From: Pseudoduganella namucuonensis
Lineage (GTDB): Bacteria > Pseudomonadota > Gammaproteobacteria > Burkholderiales > Burkholderiaceae_D
Length of the DNA stretch: 64,000 nt
NCBI RefSeq assembly: GCF_900116645.1
Contig: NZ_FPBO01000036.1
Span: forward strand, 1-64,000
Direction: 5' to 3'
A model generated the notes under the pieces. It made no database searches, had not been told where the DNA came from, and saw only the letters and a list, made by a program, of their open reading frames with translations. Positions 34,976 to 43,105 of this stretch are shown piece after piece. Each line of letters begins with the position of its first letter. Positions within the stretch are counted from its first letter, which is position 1. The position numbers and the translations under genes were made by a program.

Positions 34976-36337
34976 TTAGTTGCTGACGCGACGCAGGGTA
35001 TCGACCGAGAACTGGTTCACATCGGTCTTGACGTTGAACTTGATCGGCCGGCGCGCGTTGACCAGGGCTTGCACCAGATAGCGGCGGGCTTGCAGGTCAT
35101 ACATGAGCTCGCAGGCAAACCACGGGGCCGGGGCGTCGTAGAACTGGACCGCCGCCACTTCCTTGATGCGCCAGAGTTCGCCGCGGCCGTCGTACTCGTC
35201 CGCATGGGCGACTTGCCAGGAATCCTCGTCGATATAAAACACGCGCTTGCTGTAGATGTGGCGCTTGCCAGACTTCAGCGTCGCCTCGACCACCCAGACG
35301 CGATGCGGTTCATAGCGGACCAGGTCCTGGTTGATATGGCCCGGTTTGACCAGGTCCGAGGCGCGCACATCCTTGCCCAACATCCGGTAGTTGTTGTAGG
35401 AGATGATCATTTCCTTCTTGCCCAGCAGTTTCCAGTCGTAGCGGTCGGGCGCGCCGTTATAGGCGTCGTAGTCGTCGATGGTGGCCAAGCCGTCGGCGCC
35501 TATCTGCGGCGAGTCGTAAGCGACTTCTGGGGCGCGCAGCACGCGCCGCGCACCGGGGTTGTAGGTCCAGACCAGGCGCGGTTCCTTGAGCTGGTCGAGC
35601 GATTCGTGCGCCAGCAGCGCTTCGCCGGCCACGCTGGACGGCGCTGTCAGCTGGGCCCGGTAGTAAAACAGGCGATTGGGCTCGGGTTTATCCATCGACG
35701 AGGCCCAACTGATTAATTCGCTTCGTTCAACCGGGGTGAACGCGCCGTTCACCTGGACGGGGAAGGTGCTGCTGATGCGGTTCAGGCTGCCACCCCGATA
35801 GCGCGTCAGATGGTTCATGATCACTTCCAGGCCGCTCTTGGGAATCGGGAAGGGAACACTGGACTTGTTGACGTTGGCCAAGCCGTTGCCGCCCTCCAGC
35901 AAGGCGGCCTTGCCGGCTTCCGCCTTGATGTAATCGTACTGCTGCTGTGGCATTGCCGCGGTGCGATGGCTGGGATAAACATGGATCTTGTAGCTTGGGA
36001 AGCGCTTCAGCAGTTCCACCTGGCCGGGGGCGAGCTTGTCCTGGTACTGGGCGAGGTTGGCGGCGCTGATGCTATACAGCGGTTTCTCGGCCGCGTACGG
36101 GTCGGCATACACCGTTGCCGGATCAACGTTCGCGGGCGGCTTGGCCAAGCCGCCGTCCCATGCCGGAATCGCGCCATCTTTGCTGGCGGCGCGTTCAGCG
36201 CCGGTGGGCGTCAGGTCTTTGCCCAGGCGCTCGATTTCCGGCGCCGTCAAGGCCGCCAGCGCGCCGTTGGCGGTGAGCATGCACGCGCTGATCAGGCTGG
36301 CGGCAAGCTTGTGATTGAGTGAGTTGCGGATCTGCAT
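34976..36337 (-). CDS. DUF1329 outer-membrane lipoprotein-sorting-like protein
   Basis: A 453-residue exported protein; AAGGAGACCGACT precedes the ATG. A signal peptide (LAASLISACMLTANGALA) is followed by LTAPEIERLGKDLTPTGAER, the standard DUF1329 start, and by YNPGARRVLRAPEVAYD and SKRVFYIDEDSWQVAHADEY. The fold is related to LolA/LolB, the lipoprotein carriers that hold acyl chains, so binding of a hydrophobic ligand in the periplasm is plausible. The gene lies between DUF1302 and YCF48 with about 21 bases on each side, in one operon. Confidence 0.88.
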   Translation of the reverse strand: MQIRNSLNHKLAASLISACMLTANGALAALTAPEIERLGKDLTPTGAERAASKDGAIPAWDGGLAKPPANVDPATVYADPYAAEKPLYSISAANLAQYQDKLAPGQVELLKRFPSYKIHVYPSHRTAAMPQQQYDYIKAEAGKAALLEGGNGLANVNKSSVPFPIPKSGLEVIMNHLTRYRGGSLNRISSTFPVQVNGAFTPVERSELISWASSMDKPEPNRLFYYRAQLTAPSSVAGEALLAHESLDQLKEPRLVWTYNPGARRVLRAPEVAYDSPQIGADGLATIDDYDAYNGAPDRYDWKLLGKKEMIISYNNYRMLGKDVRASDLVKPGHINQDLVRYEPHRVWVVEATLKSGKRHIYSKRVFYIDEDSWQVAHADEYDGRGELWRIKEVAAVQFYDAPAPWFACELMYDLQARRYLVQALVNARRPIKFNVKTDVNQFSVDTLRRVSN

Positions 36338-36358
36338 AGTCGGTCTCCTTGTCGGTTC

Positions 36359-38212
36359 TTAGAAATTGATGCCGGCCACCACGGACACGAAGTCGCGATC
36401 GTGCAGAACATCGTATTTGGCGTTGCGATTGAAGCGGGTGTAGCTGATGTCGCCGTAGTAGCGGCTGTTATATTCGGCGCGCAGGCCCAGGGCGAGAATT
36501 TGGCGGTGCGCGCTGAAGGCCGCGTCGGCGGCGTAGCCTTTGACGTCATGCGACCAGAACAGGCGCGGCTTGAGATTGACGCCAGCGTAGGCATTGGGAT
36601 AGCTGAGTTCGGCCAGAACACGGTAGCCCCAGGCGTTGCTCGTGAAATAGCCCTTGTTTTCGCAGTAGTCAGGATTGGGATTGGCGGTGGCGGCGCACGC
36701 CACGGTCGCGCTCTGGCCCATGCCGTAGACGAAGTTGCGCCCGTAGCGGGGGCCGGTGCCGGGCTCGCCGATGCCCGACCAGCGCTGGTAGGCGGCCTCG
36801 CCGATCAAAGTGAGCGATTCGGCCGCCATCAGTTGCGGCACGATTCTGATGGTCGAGAGCTGCACTTGCGTGCGGTTTTTCAGGTCGTAGCCACGGATGT
36901 AACTGCCCGGCGCGGCGCTGCCCGCCGCCCCTTGCGGGCCGATGCCAAAGCCTGTCCCGAGCACCAGATCGACAGCATTGATCTGGACCGGTATGTCCCG
37001 GCTGTGACTGATTTCTCCCGAGACCGTCCAGCCCTTCAGTACGGTCGAGGCGCTGGCGCCGACGACCTTGATGTTCTCCGCTGAATAGTCGAACTGGTAC
37101 TGCATGGGCGGCAGGATCGTGCCCCAGGCGGAGTTGTTCGGCGAGGCCGTTTTCAAGGCCGTGACGATGGGCGTGCGCTGGTGGTAGTTGACGACATAGG
37201 CGCCCAGGTCGGTGTCCAGCGCGGCGGAGAAATAGTGCAGTGCCAGGCCGAACTGGCCGCCATTGCGCGGCTCCTTGTCCGGCGCGCGGCGCATGCGGAA
37301 ATTAATGTCGGGAACGCCCGGCGCGACAGGCACGCCGGCAAATTGGCTGCGGTCGCTCAGGCCCAGGGCATCGCCGCCCACCAGGGCTCCCGCGGGGCAA
37401 TTGAGCAGGTCGGACAGCGACCAGTACGTGCCGCAGCCGTCCAGCACGGTTTTGCGCCAGCGGAACTGATAGAACACGTCGAGGCTCAGGCCCTCGGCCA
37501 GTCCAAGGTTGGCCGAGAGTTGCGGGATGGGCAGCAGGATGTCCTTCACTTGCGCGCCCGGCCGGTTGGCGGCGGTGACGTCGAAGGCGCCGAATTGATT
37601 GATACCGGGAATGAACAAACTCTCGCCCCAGTTCACCACGTGATTGCCCAGCTTGACGTTGACGGGCATATTGGCCGCCAGGTCGAGGTCGGCGAACACA
37701 TAGGCGTTGCCCAGTTCGGCACCGGAAAATTTCGTCAAGCGGTCGAAGCCCGCATCGTCCAGGGGGCGTCCCGCCATATAGCCATTGCCGAAATTTCCGT
37801 GGGCGACGTCGCTGCGCTTGCCGGTATAGTCGTACCAACCCTTGGCGCCGATCAGGACGCCCACCTTGTCCTGTTTGATCAGCACTTCGCCACTGAGGCG
37901 CGCGATGCTGGTGAAAATCGCTCCTTTGTCGTAATTCAGCTCGCCATCGTCATTGGAACTGCCGCCGCGTCCTCCATGCACGGTGGAAATCAGGGCGTCG
38001 TCCGGACCGCGCATCCGGCGGCCGACGCCGACCGAGGCGTTCAAAGTCCATTTACCTTCGGCCCCGTTCTCCAGCTGGAATTCGCCCGCGGCCGCCGGCA
38101 TGGCGATGCAGCCGCCACCGAGCATCGCGGCGATGGTGCTGAAAAGCTGCTTTCTCAGCAATGCGGGCTGGTCTGTCGCGGTGGAACTTGGGCGCTTTGA
38201 AACCTGGCTCAT
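36359..38212 (-). CDS. DUF1302 outer-membrane beta-barrel protein
   Basis: A 617-residue protein with GGAGGAGT before the ATG. The first ~43 residues form a long signal peptide ending MPAAAG. The mature part begins EFQLENGAEGKWTLNASVGV and contains VINWGESLF-like (HVVNWGESLFIPGINQFG) and AFDVTAANRPGAQVKDILLP, the DUF1302 hallmarks; strands alternate to a C-terminal Phe (SVVAGINF), so an outer-membrane barrel is expected. It starts the four-gene transport operon and is divergent from the AraC gene at 38481. Likely function: passage of a hydrophobic substrate through the outer membrane (inference). Confidence 0.88.
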   Translation of the reverse strand: MSQVSKRPSSTATDQPALLRKQLFSTIAAMLGGGCIAMPAAAGEFQLENGAEGKWTLNASVGVGRRMRGPDDALISTVHGGRGGSSNDDGELNYDKGAIFTSIARLSGEVLIKQDKVGVLIGAKGWYDYTGKRSDVAHGNFGNGYMAGRPLDDAGFDRLTKFSGAELGNAYVFADLDLAANMPVNVKLGNHVVNWGESLFIPGINQFGAFDVTAANRPGAQVKDILLPIPQLSANLGLAEGLSLDVFYQFRWRKTVLDGCGTYWSLSDLLNCPAGALVGGDALGLSDRSQFAGVPVAPGVPDINFRMRRAPDKEPRNGGQFGLALHYFSAALDTDLGAYVVNYHQRTPIVTALKTASPNNSAWGTILPPMQYQFDYSAENIKVVGASASTVLKGWTVSGEISHSRDIPVQINAVDLVLGTGFGIGPQGAAGSAAPGSYIRGYDLKNRTQVQLSTIRIVPQLMAAESLTLIGEAAYQRWSGIGEPGTGPRYGRNFVYGMGQSATVACAATANPNPDYCENKGYFTSNAWGYRVLAELSYPNAYAGVNLKPRLFWSHDVKGYAADAAFSAHRQILALGLRAEYNSRYYGDISYTRFNRNAKYDVLHDRDFVSVVAGINF

Positions 38213-38318
38213 CTAGTACTCCTCCATGTTATTCATTGCTTGTTGTCGATGCCCCATGCCTGATCATGAAAGGCTGCGTACGAGTGTAGGGAGGAGGGCA
38301 AATGGCCGCATGGCCAAA

Positions 38319-38347
38319 CGTGCAGCGGCTTGACGAATCGTGCAGCG
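38319..38347. promoter_or_regulatory. Direct repeat, candidate AraC-family operator
   Basis: CGTGCAGCG occurs at 38319-38327 and again at 38339-38347, exactly 20 bases (two helical turns) apart, in the 270-base divergent region between the DUF1302 operon and the AraC gene. Such spaced direct repeats are what AraC-family proteins bind. No clear -35/-10 pair was recognised. Confidence 0.5.
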
Positions 38348-38436
38348 TCCCGGCTGGACAACGCGATAGCCAGTTGACGCAAGAATGGGCTGGGAAAGAA
38401 CGCAACAATGGTTAAAAAAACCAGGAGACCAACCCG

Positions 38437-38484
38437 ATGCGCCCCTCTCGAATTTGCCTGGCCGGGCCGGATGCCCGCGCATGA
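38437..38484 (+). CDS. Short leader open frame coupled to the AraC gene
   Basis: A 15-codon frame (MRPSRICLAGPDARA) has AGGAG nine bases before its ATG, and its TGA overlaps the AraC start codon as ATGA. The AraC ATG itself lacks a ribosome site. The arrangement suggests that translation of the leader feeds the regulator by re-initiation. The peptide itself need not have a function. Confidence 0.45.
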   Translation: MRPSRICLAGPDARA

Positions 38485-39419
38485 ATACCTCGGTCCAAAA
38501 GTATCAGTTCTCCGACATTGCATCCTGGCAAAGTGCCATCGCGGACCAGTTTGTGCCGCTCGAGATGCAGGTGCCCGGCGGTATCGGGCGCTTCTACGCG
38601 AAGGGAGGCATCGCGCGTTTCCACCACAGCGTGGTGTCGCAAATGACCGTGACGCCACATCGGCTGCGGCGCGAAAAAAGCGCGGTCAGGCAGGCGACAG
38701 TCAGCCACCTCAAAGTCCTGTGGCCGATTCAGGGACGCTGCCGCCTGCATTACGGCGGCAAAGAGCACGTGCTGCAACCCCGGCAATGGACGGTCTATGA
38801 AACCGGCTCCGAATACGCCATCGAAGTGGACGAGACCGCCACGTTTCTCGCGCTCATGTTGCTCGACACGGAAGGCGCCGGCCTGTTGCCGGCACTGCGG
38901 CGCCTGCGCGGCCGTCCGCTGGCCGTGACTGGCGCCGCTTCCGTGGCGCTGGCAACGCTGGATAGCCTGTTGAAAGAGGGCGCCTCACTGGACCGGCGTA
39001 GCGAGGAATTTATTCAGGACACCATTATCGCGCTGCTGGACTGCGCGCTCAGGCAGGACAGCGCCGTGCCGGCGCCATCGCCAACCAGGCCGGACCGGTT
39101 GCGGGCGATCCAGCAATTCATTCGCGAGAACCTCGCCGATCCGGAGCTGTCGCCTGAGAAGATCTCCAATATTTACGGCATGTCGCGGCGCAGCCTGTAC
39201 ACCATGTTTCTCGACGCCGGCAATACGCCCGCGGCCTTCCTGCTATCCACCCGGCTGGTCGCCGCGGTAAGCATGTTCGAGAACCATTCCTGCCGCAACC
39301 GCAGCGTCACCGACATCGCTTTTGAATGCGGGTTTGCCAATATGTCGCATTTCAGCCGCGTTTTTCGCCAGCGCTTCGGCATGAGTCCCGGTGAATGGCG
39401 CCGTCGGCACCTGCTGTAA
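38481..39419 (+). CDS. AraC-family regulator with AraC_binding_2 domain
   Basis: A 312-residue regulator. The ATG at 38481 is chosen because it overlaps the stop of a leader frame with a good ribosome site; an in-frame ATG at 38385 would add 32 residues without a ribosome site. Residues ~10-190 match the cupin-type sensor of the feruloyl-esterase/xylose-type AraC group (FHHSVVSQMTVTPHRLRREK, WTVYETGSEYAIEVDE). The C-terminus has the double HTH: SPEKISNIYGMSRRSLYTMF and TDIAFECGFANMSHFSRVFR with FGMSPGEW. It probably controls the divergent transport operon and the downstream ligase-Cache-lipase genes. Confidence 0.88.
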   Translation: MNTSVQKYQFSDIASWQSAIADQFVPLEMQVPGGIGRFYAKGGIARFHHSVVSQMTVTPHRLRREKSAVRQATVSHLKVLWPIQGRCRLHYGGKEHVLQPRQWTVYETGSEYAIEVDETATFLALMLLDTEGAGLLPALRRLRGRPLAVTGAASVALATLDSLLKEGASLDRRSEEFIQDTIIALLDCALRQDSAVPAPSPTRPDRLRAIQQFIRENLADPELSPEKISNIYGMSRRSLYTMFLDAGNTPAAFLLSTRLVAAVSMFENHSCRNRSVTDIAFECGFANMSHFSRVFRQRFGMSPGEWRRRHLL

Positions 39420-39449
39420 ATCCCCGAGGGCGTGCTGCCCTGCTTGCCG

Positions 39450-39471
39450 GGCCCCCGATACAGCGGGGGCC
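39450..39471. terminator. 8-bp hairpin between AraC and ligase genes
   Basis: GGCCCCCG (39450-39457), loop ATACAG and CGGGGGCC (39464-39471) form a perfect stem 25 bases before the ligase ATG. No T tract follows; it could attenuate read-through from the regulator gene. Confidence 0.45.
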
Positions 39472-39495
39472 ACCGCTTCTAACGCTCAAACTAAC

Positions 39496-41085
39496 ATGGA
39501 GTCACTCTTGAATCTCACATTTACTGCCCCGACCATTGCGGCGGCGCTGGCCGCCGCGGCGGCTGAACACGAACATCGTCGCGCCTATATCGACGACGGC
39601 CAAGTCCATTCATTCCGCGACACCGACAATTGCGCCGCTGCGCTGGCCGGGCGGCTCGCCGCGGCAGGCATCGAGCGGGGCGACCGCATTGCCGTCATCG
39701 CGCCGAATCAGATCGAATGGGTGCATGTTTTTTTCGCCGCCGCGAAACTGGGCGCCGTGATCGTCGGACTTAGCGTGCGCTACCGCGATACCGAGCTCGA
39801 TTACATGCTGAGCGACAGCAAGGCCACCATGGTGATTTCGTTGGCTGAATATGCGGAGTATGACTACCGCCGCTACTTCTCGGCGGCCAAGGCTGAAGGC
39901 CGCCTGCCGGATCTGAGGCACGTGGTCTACCTTGCGCCGCGGGACGTCCATGTGCTGGCGCCGTTCGCCGCACTCGGTGAAGCCGCCGCGGCCCCCGTGG
40001 CCGAGGCGGTTGTCGGGCCGGACGACCTGATGATGATCATTTACACGTCCGGCACTACCGGCAAACCCAAGGCGGCCGGACTGACGCACCGTACCATGCT
40101 GGCCTCGGCGGGGGCGCAGGCGCGCCATATCCGTGCCGCACCGGACGACCTGATTCAGCTGGCCAATCCGCTCAATCACGTCGGCGGCATCACCTGCGGC
40201 ATCCTGACCTTCCTGCTCGCCGGTGCGACCTGCGAGCTGGTTCCGGTGTTCAAGGCGGAAATCGTGCTGGATCTGGCCATGCGGCGCCCGCCCACCGTCA
40301 TCAGCGGCGTGCCGACCATGCTGACGCTGCTGCTGCGCCATCCCAAGGTGACGGAGGTCGACTTCTCCAGCGTGCGCCTGGTCTTTATGGGCGGTGCGAA
40401 TGTCGATGGGGCGATCCTGGAGCGGCTGCAGCAGGTCATGCCAGGCGCGCGCCTGATGAACTTGTATGGCATGACCGAGACCGCCGGCGCCATCGTGATG
40501 ACACCGTGGGACTGCGGCAAGGATGATCTGTTGCTGTCCATCGGCCTGCCGCTGGAGGGCGCCCAAATGCGCGTCGTGGACAGTGCCGAAAGGCCCGTGC
40601 CGCCGGGTGAGGTAGGCGAACTCTGGTTCAAAGGGCTGGGGGTGATCCCCGGCTATGCCGGCGCGCAACACGGCGCGGAGGCCTTCGACGCGGCTGGTTG
40701 GGTGCACAGTGGCGACTTGGCCTATGTGGACCAGCGTGGCTACGTGTTCCTGAAGGGGCGCGACAAAGACATGTATATCCAGGGCGGCTTCAACGTCTAT
40801 CCGGTGGAGGTCGAGAACGTGATCGCGTCACATCCGGCGGTCATGCTGGTCGCCGGTGTCGGCGTGGCCGATCCCGTGCTGGGGCAGGTTGGCCGATATT
40901 ACGTCGTCCCGAAAGAGGGGGCCGGCGTGACGGAGCAGGAACTGATCGAGTATTGCCGGTCGCGCGTTGCGAACTACAAGGTCCCCAAGGAAGTGCTGTT
41001 CCGTACGGAGTTGCCCATGACCCCGGCGGGAAAAATTCAAAAATCAGCCTTGCGCGGCGAGCAGCTCGCCGGCGGGACAAAGTAA
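39496..41085 (+). CDS. Acyl-CoA synthetase (AMP-forming), paralogue of the 8555 gene
   Basis: A 529-residue ANL ligase: IIYTSGTTGKPKAAGLTHRT, MNLYGMTETAGAIVMTPWD, WVHSGDLAYVDQRGYVFLKG, RDKDMYIQGGFNVYPVEVE, TPAGKIQKSALRGE. The ATG at 39496 has no ribosome site, while an in-frame TTG four codons later has GGAG in front; either may be used. It shares long identical stretches with the ligase at 8555, so both probably act on the same class of acids. It heads the ligase - Cache - lipase unit next to the transport operon, so it may activate the acid freed by the lipase or imported by the transporter. Confidence 0.87.
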   Translation: MESLLNLTFTAPTIAAALAAAAAEHEHRRAYIDDGQVHSFRDTDNCAAALAGRLAAAGIERGDRIAVIAPNQIEWVHVFFAAAKLGAVIVGLSVRYRDTELDYMLSDSKATMVISLAEYAEYDYRRYFSAAKAEGRLPDLRHVVYLAPRDVHVLAPFAALGEAAAAPVAEAVVGPDDLMMIIYTSGTTGKPKAAGLTHRTMLASAGAQARHIRAAPDDLIQLANPLNHVGGITCGILTFLLAGATCELVPVFKAEIVLDLAMRRPPTVISGVPTMLTLLLRHPKVTEVDFSSVRLVFMGGANVDGAILERLQQVMPGARLMNLYGMTETAGAIVMTPWDCGKDDLLLSIGLPLEGAQMRVVDSAERPVPPGEVGELWFKGLGVIPGYAGAQHGAEAFDAAGWVHSGDLAYVDQRGYVFLKGRDKDMYIQGGFNVYPVEVENVIASHPAVMLVAGVGVADPVLGQVGRYYVVPKEGAGVTEQELIEYCRSRVANYKVPKEVLFRTELPMTPAGKIQKSALRGEQLAGGTK

Positions 41086-41098
41086 AGCGGAGGCTAAC

Positions 41099-41560
41099 AT
41101 GCAACTCAACCCGATGGTTTTCAGTGCGCTGACAGTCGCTGTGCTGGCGTGCCAGGCACCGGCCAGCGCCGCTGGCCTTGGAACAGCGGAACAAGCCGTG
41201 ACGCTGGTGAAAAAAGGCATCGCCCATATCAAGGCCCACGGCAAGGACAAGGCGTTCGCCGATATCAACCAGCCTGACGGCGCGTTCAAAGACCGCGATT
41301 TGTACGTTATTGTCATCGATCTGAATGGCCGCATGCTGGCAAGCGCGGGCAATGCGCGCATGGTCGGCAAGGATGTTTCCCAGATCAAGGATGCGAACGG
41401 AAAGACCTTTGTCAAAGTCGCGCTGGATACAGCCAAAGCCAGCGGCAAGAGCTGGACCGATTACATGTGGCCCAATCCCAGCAGCAATGTGATCGAGGCT
41501 AAAACCACCTATCTTGAAGTCATGGGCGATGTGGCGGTCGGTTGCGGGGTGTACAAATGA
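41099..41560 (+). CDS. Periplasmic single-Cache-domain protein
   Basis: A 153-residue protein with GCGGAGG before the ATG. A signal peptide (FSALTVAVLACQAPASA) is followed by a small sensor domain: AEQAVTLVKKGIAHIKAHGK, FADINQPDGAFKDRDLYVIV, IDLNGRMLASAGNARMVGKD. This is the single Cache type 2 pattern, but without a kinase, HTH or methyl-accepting output, so it would act as a free periplasmic binding protein. The gene starts 13 bases after the ligase and overlaps the lipase start by four bases. Confidence 0.8.
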   Translation: MQLNPMVFSALTVAVLACQAPASAAGLGTAEQAVTLVKKGIAHIKAHGKDKAFADINQPDGAFKDRDLYVIVIDLNGRMLASAGNARMVGKDVSQIKDANGKTFVKVALDTAKASGKSWTDYMWPNPSSNVIEAKTTYLEVMGDVAVGCGVYK

Positions 41561-42810
41561 AAATCAAGCCACGCGACCATTGCGGCGGTACCGCCATTGC
41601 CAAAGGTCCCACTGGTCTGGCGCGGTCGTTCGCCCGCGCACTGCTCTGCCTTGCAATGGCGGGGCTGTCCGCATCGCCGGCATCGGCTGGCCCGATCGAC
41701 GACCCGCGTACCGACGCCTTCTATACGCCGCCCCAGCCGCTGCCCGCCGTCCCGCACGGCACGCTGATCCGGTCGCGGCCGTTCATTCCGGTCGGGCTGT
41801 TCGCCAGCGGCTGGCAGATCATGTACACGTCCACCGACAATGCCGGCAAAGCCATGGCGGTCACCGGTACCGTGCTGGTGCCGCTGACGCCGTGGTGGCA
41901 GGGCAACCGGCCGGTCATTGCGTGGGCGCCGGGCACTCAGGGTTCGGCGGACAATTGCGCACCGTCGCACCAAATTGCCCGAGGCACTGAATACGAGACC
42001 CCGATCGGCATCGCAAGGACGATCGCCAAGGGTTGGGCCATTGCCATGACTGACTATCAGGGCATGGGAACGCCCGGTGCGCCTACATACTTCGCGGGCA
42101 AGCCCACCGGAAGTGCCGTGCTCGACGCCGTTCTGGCTGCACAGCAGTTGAACGGCGCGGGCGTGGCGGCGAACTCGCCCGTCGGGATCATGGGCTACTC
42201 CGAGGGCGGGTACGCCTCCGCGGCGGCCGCCGAGCTTCAACCGCGCTACGCCCCTACCCTGAACGTCAAGGGCGTTGCCAGTGGCGCCGCCCCTTATCGT
42301 ATCGCCGACGTGTATGCGACCGTGAACGGCAGCTTGAACGCTGGGTTCGGGCCGGGTTTCTTGATCGGCATGGACGCCACCTATCCTGAACTGGATTTGC
42401 AGTCGATCCTGACACCCTACGGGAAATCCGTCGTAGCGGATGCCTTGGACAAAAAATGCACGGTCGATTTGGTCCTTGGCTATCCCTTCCTGTCCGACGC
42501 TGTCATGGTTCAGGGACCGACCATACTGAACCGGCCGAACTGGGTGGCGCGTATGGACGAGAATAATGGCGGGCAGGGTGTTCCCGCGGTGCCGGCGCTT
42601 CTCTATGGTGGCGTGCTCGACAACGTGGTTCCCTACGAGCAGAACAAAAAATGGTTTGCCGCCTGGTGCGCGCGCGGGGCCAATGTGGAATTCCGCACCG
42701 TCCACGGCACGGTCGACCACATCTCGGGGGCGGTCTTGGGTGTGCCGATCGCGCTCGATTGGATGGCACAGCGATTCGCCGGGATACCCGCCACATCAGG
42801 CTGCCCTTGA
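41557..42810 (+). CDS. Secreted lipase/esterase of the LIP family
   Basis: A 417-residue alpha/beta-hydrolase; the ATG at 41557 overlaps the Cache gene's TGA (ATGA). A twin-basic N-terminus and hydrophobic segment (SFARALLCLAMAGLSAS) make a signal peptide. The nucleophile Ser is in IMGYSEGGYASAAAAELQP; a late Asp in YGGVLDNVVPYEQ and His in VHGTVDHISG complete the triad. This is the secretory lipase (LIP) layout. It would hydrolyse esters outside the cytoplasm, perhaps steryl or terpenyl esters given the context (inference). It is the last gene of its unit. Confidence 0.85.
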   Translation: MKIKPRDHCGGTAIAKGPTGLARSFARALLCLAMAGLSASPASAGPIDDPRTDAFYTPPQPLPAVPHGTLIRSRPFIPVGLFASGWQIMYTSTDNAGKAMAVTGTVLVPLTPWWQGNRPVIAWAPGTQGSADNCAPSHQIARGTEYETPIGIARTIAKGWAIAMTDYQGMGTPGAPTYFAGKPTGSAVLDAVLAAQQLNGAGVAANSPVGIMGYSEGGYASAAAAELQPRYAPTLNVKGVASGAAPYRIADVYATVNGSLNAGFGPGFLIGMDATYPELDLQSILTPYGKSVVADALDKKCTVDLVLGYPFLSDAVMVQGPTILNRPNWVARMDENNGGQGVPAVPALLYGGVLDNVVPYEQNKKWFAAWCARGANVEFRTVHGTVDHISGAVLGVPIALDWMAQRFAGIPATSGCP

Positions 42811-43015
42811 ACTGTCCGGCCGGCGGCAAGCCGCCAGCTCGTTTTGCAATGCTTCAGAAGCTGGAAGAGACTTTCCGCGACAGCGTTGCCGTGGCAATCG
42901 CCACAACAGGTCGAGTACAAGCGCCGGGTATAGCCGGGCGCCTTCCGCGGCCCGCCGCGACCCGTCTGGAGCGGCCGCCCGCGGCGATGCCGTCGGCACC
43001 AATCTCCCAGGCTTA

Positions 43016-43031
43016 GTCTGATTGGATGATG
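43016..43031. promoter_or_regulatory. Shared steroid-operon box, copy A (upstream of hsaA)
   Basis: GTCTGATTGGATGATG matches 12 of 16 bases with copies B and C at 53707 and 61581. It begins 90 bases before the hsaA start. The surrounding gene-free stretch 42811-43105 otherwise shows only a weak 5-bp hairpin after the lipase stop (42822-42835). Binding by the LuxR-type regulator at 62726 is the working inference. Confidence 0.5.
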
Positions 43032-43105
43032 ACTTTCCTCCACGCTGAATGGAGTATACGGACACGATGTGCAGTCCGTTCCACTACATGAACCTGGAGA
43101 CTTTT

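Noticed and set aside
41557..42810. LIP hydrolase as the missing HsaD
   Set aside because: It has a signal peptide and the secretory lipase layout, and lies outside the steroid operons; HsaD is cytoplasmic and of a different alpha/beta-hydrolase branch.
42811..43048. Several 90-150-codon frames between the lipase and hsaA
   Set aside because: They overlap each other in different frames, lack ribosome sites or motifs, and cover the region with the shared regulatory box.
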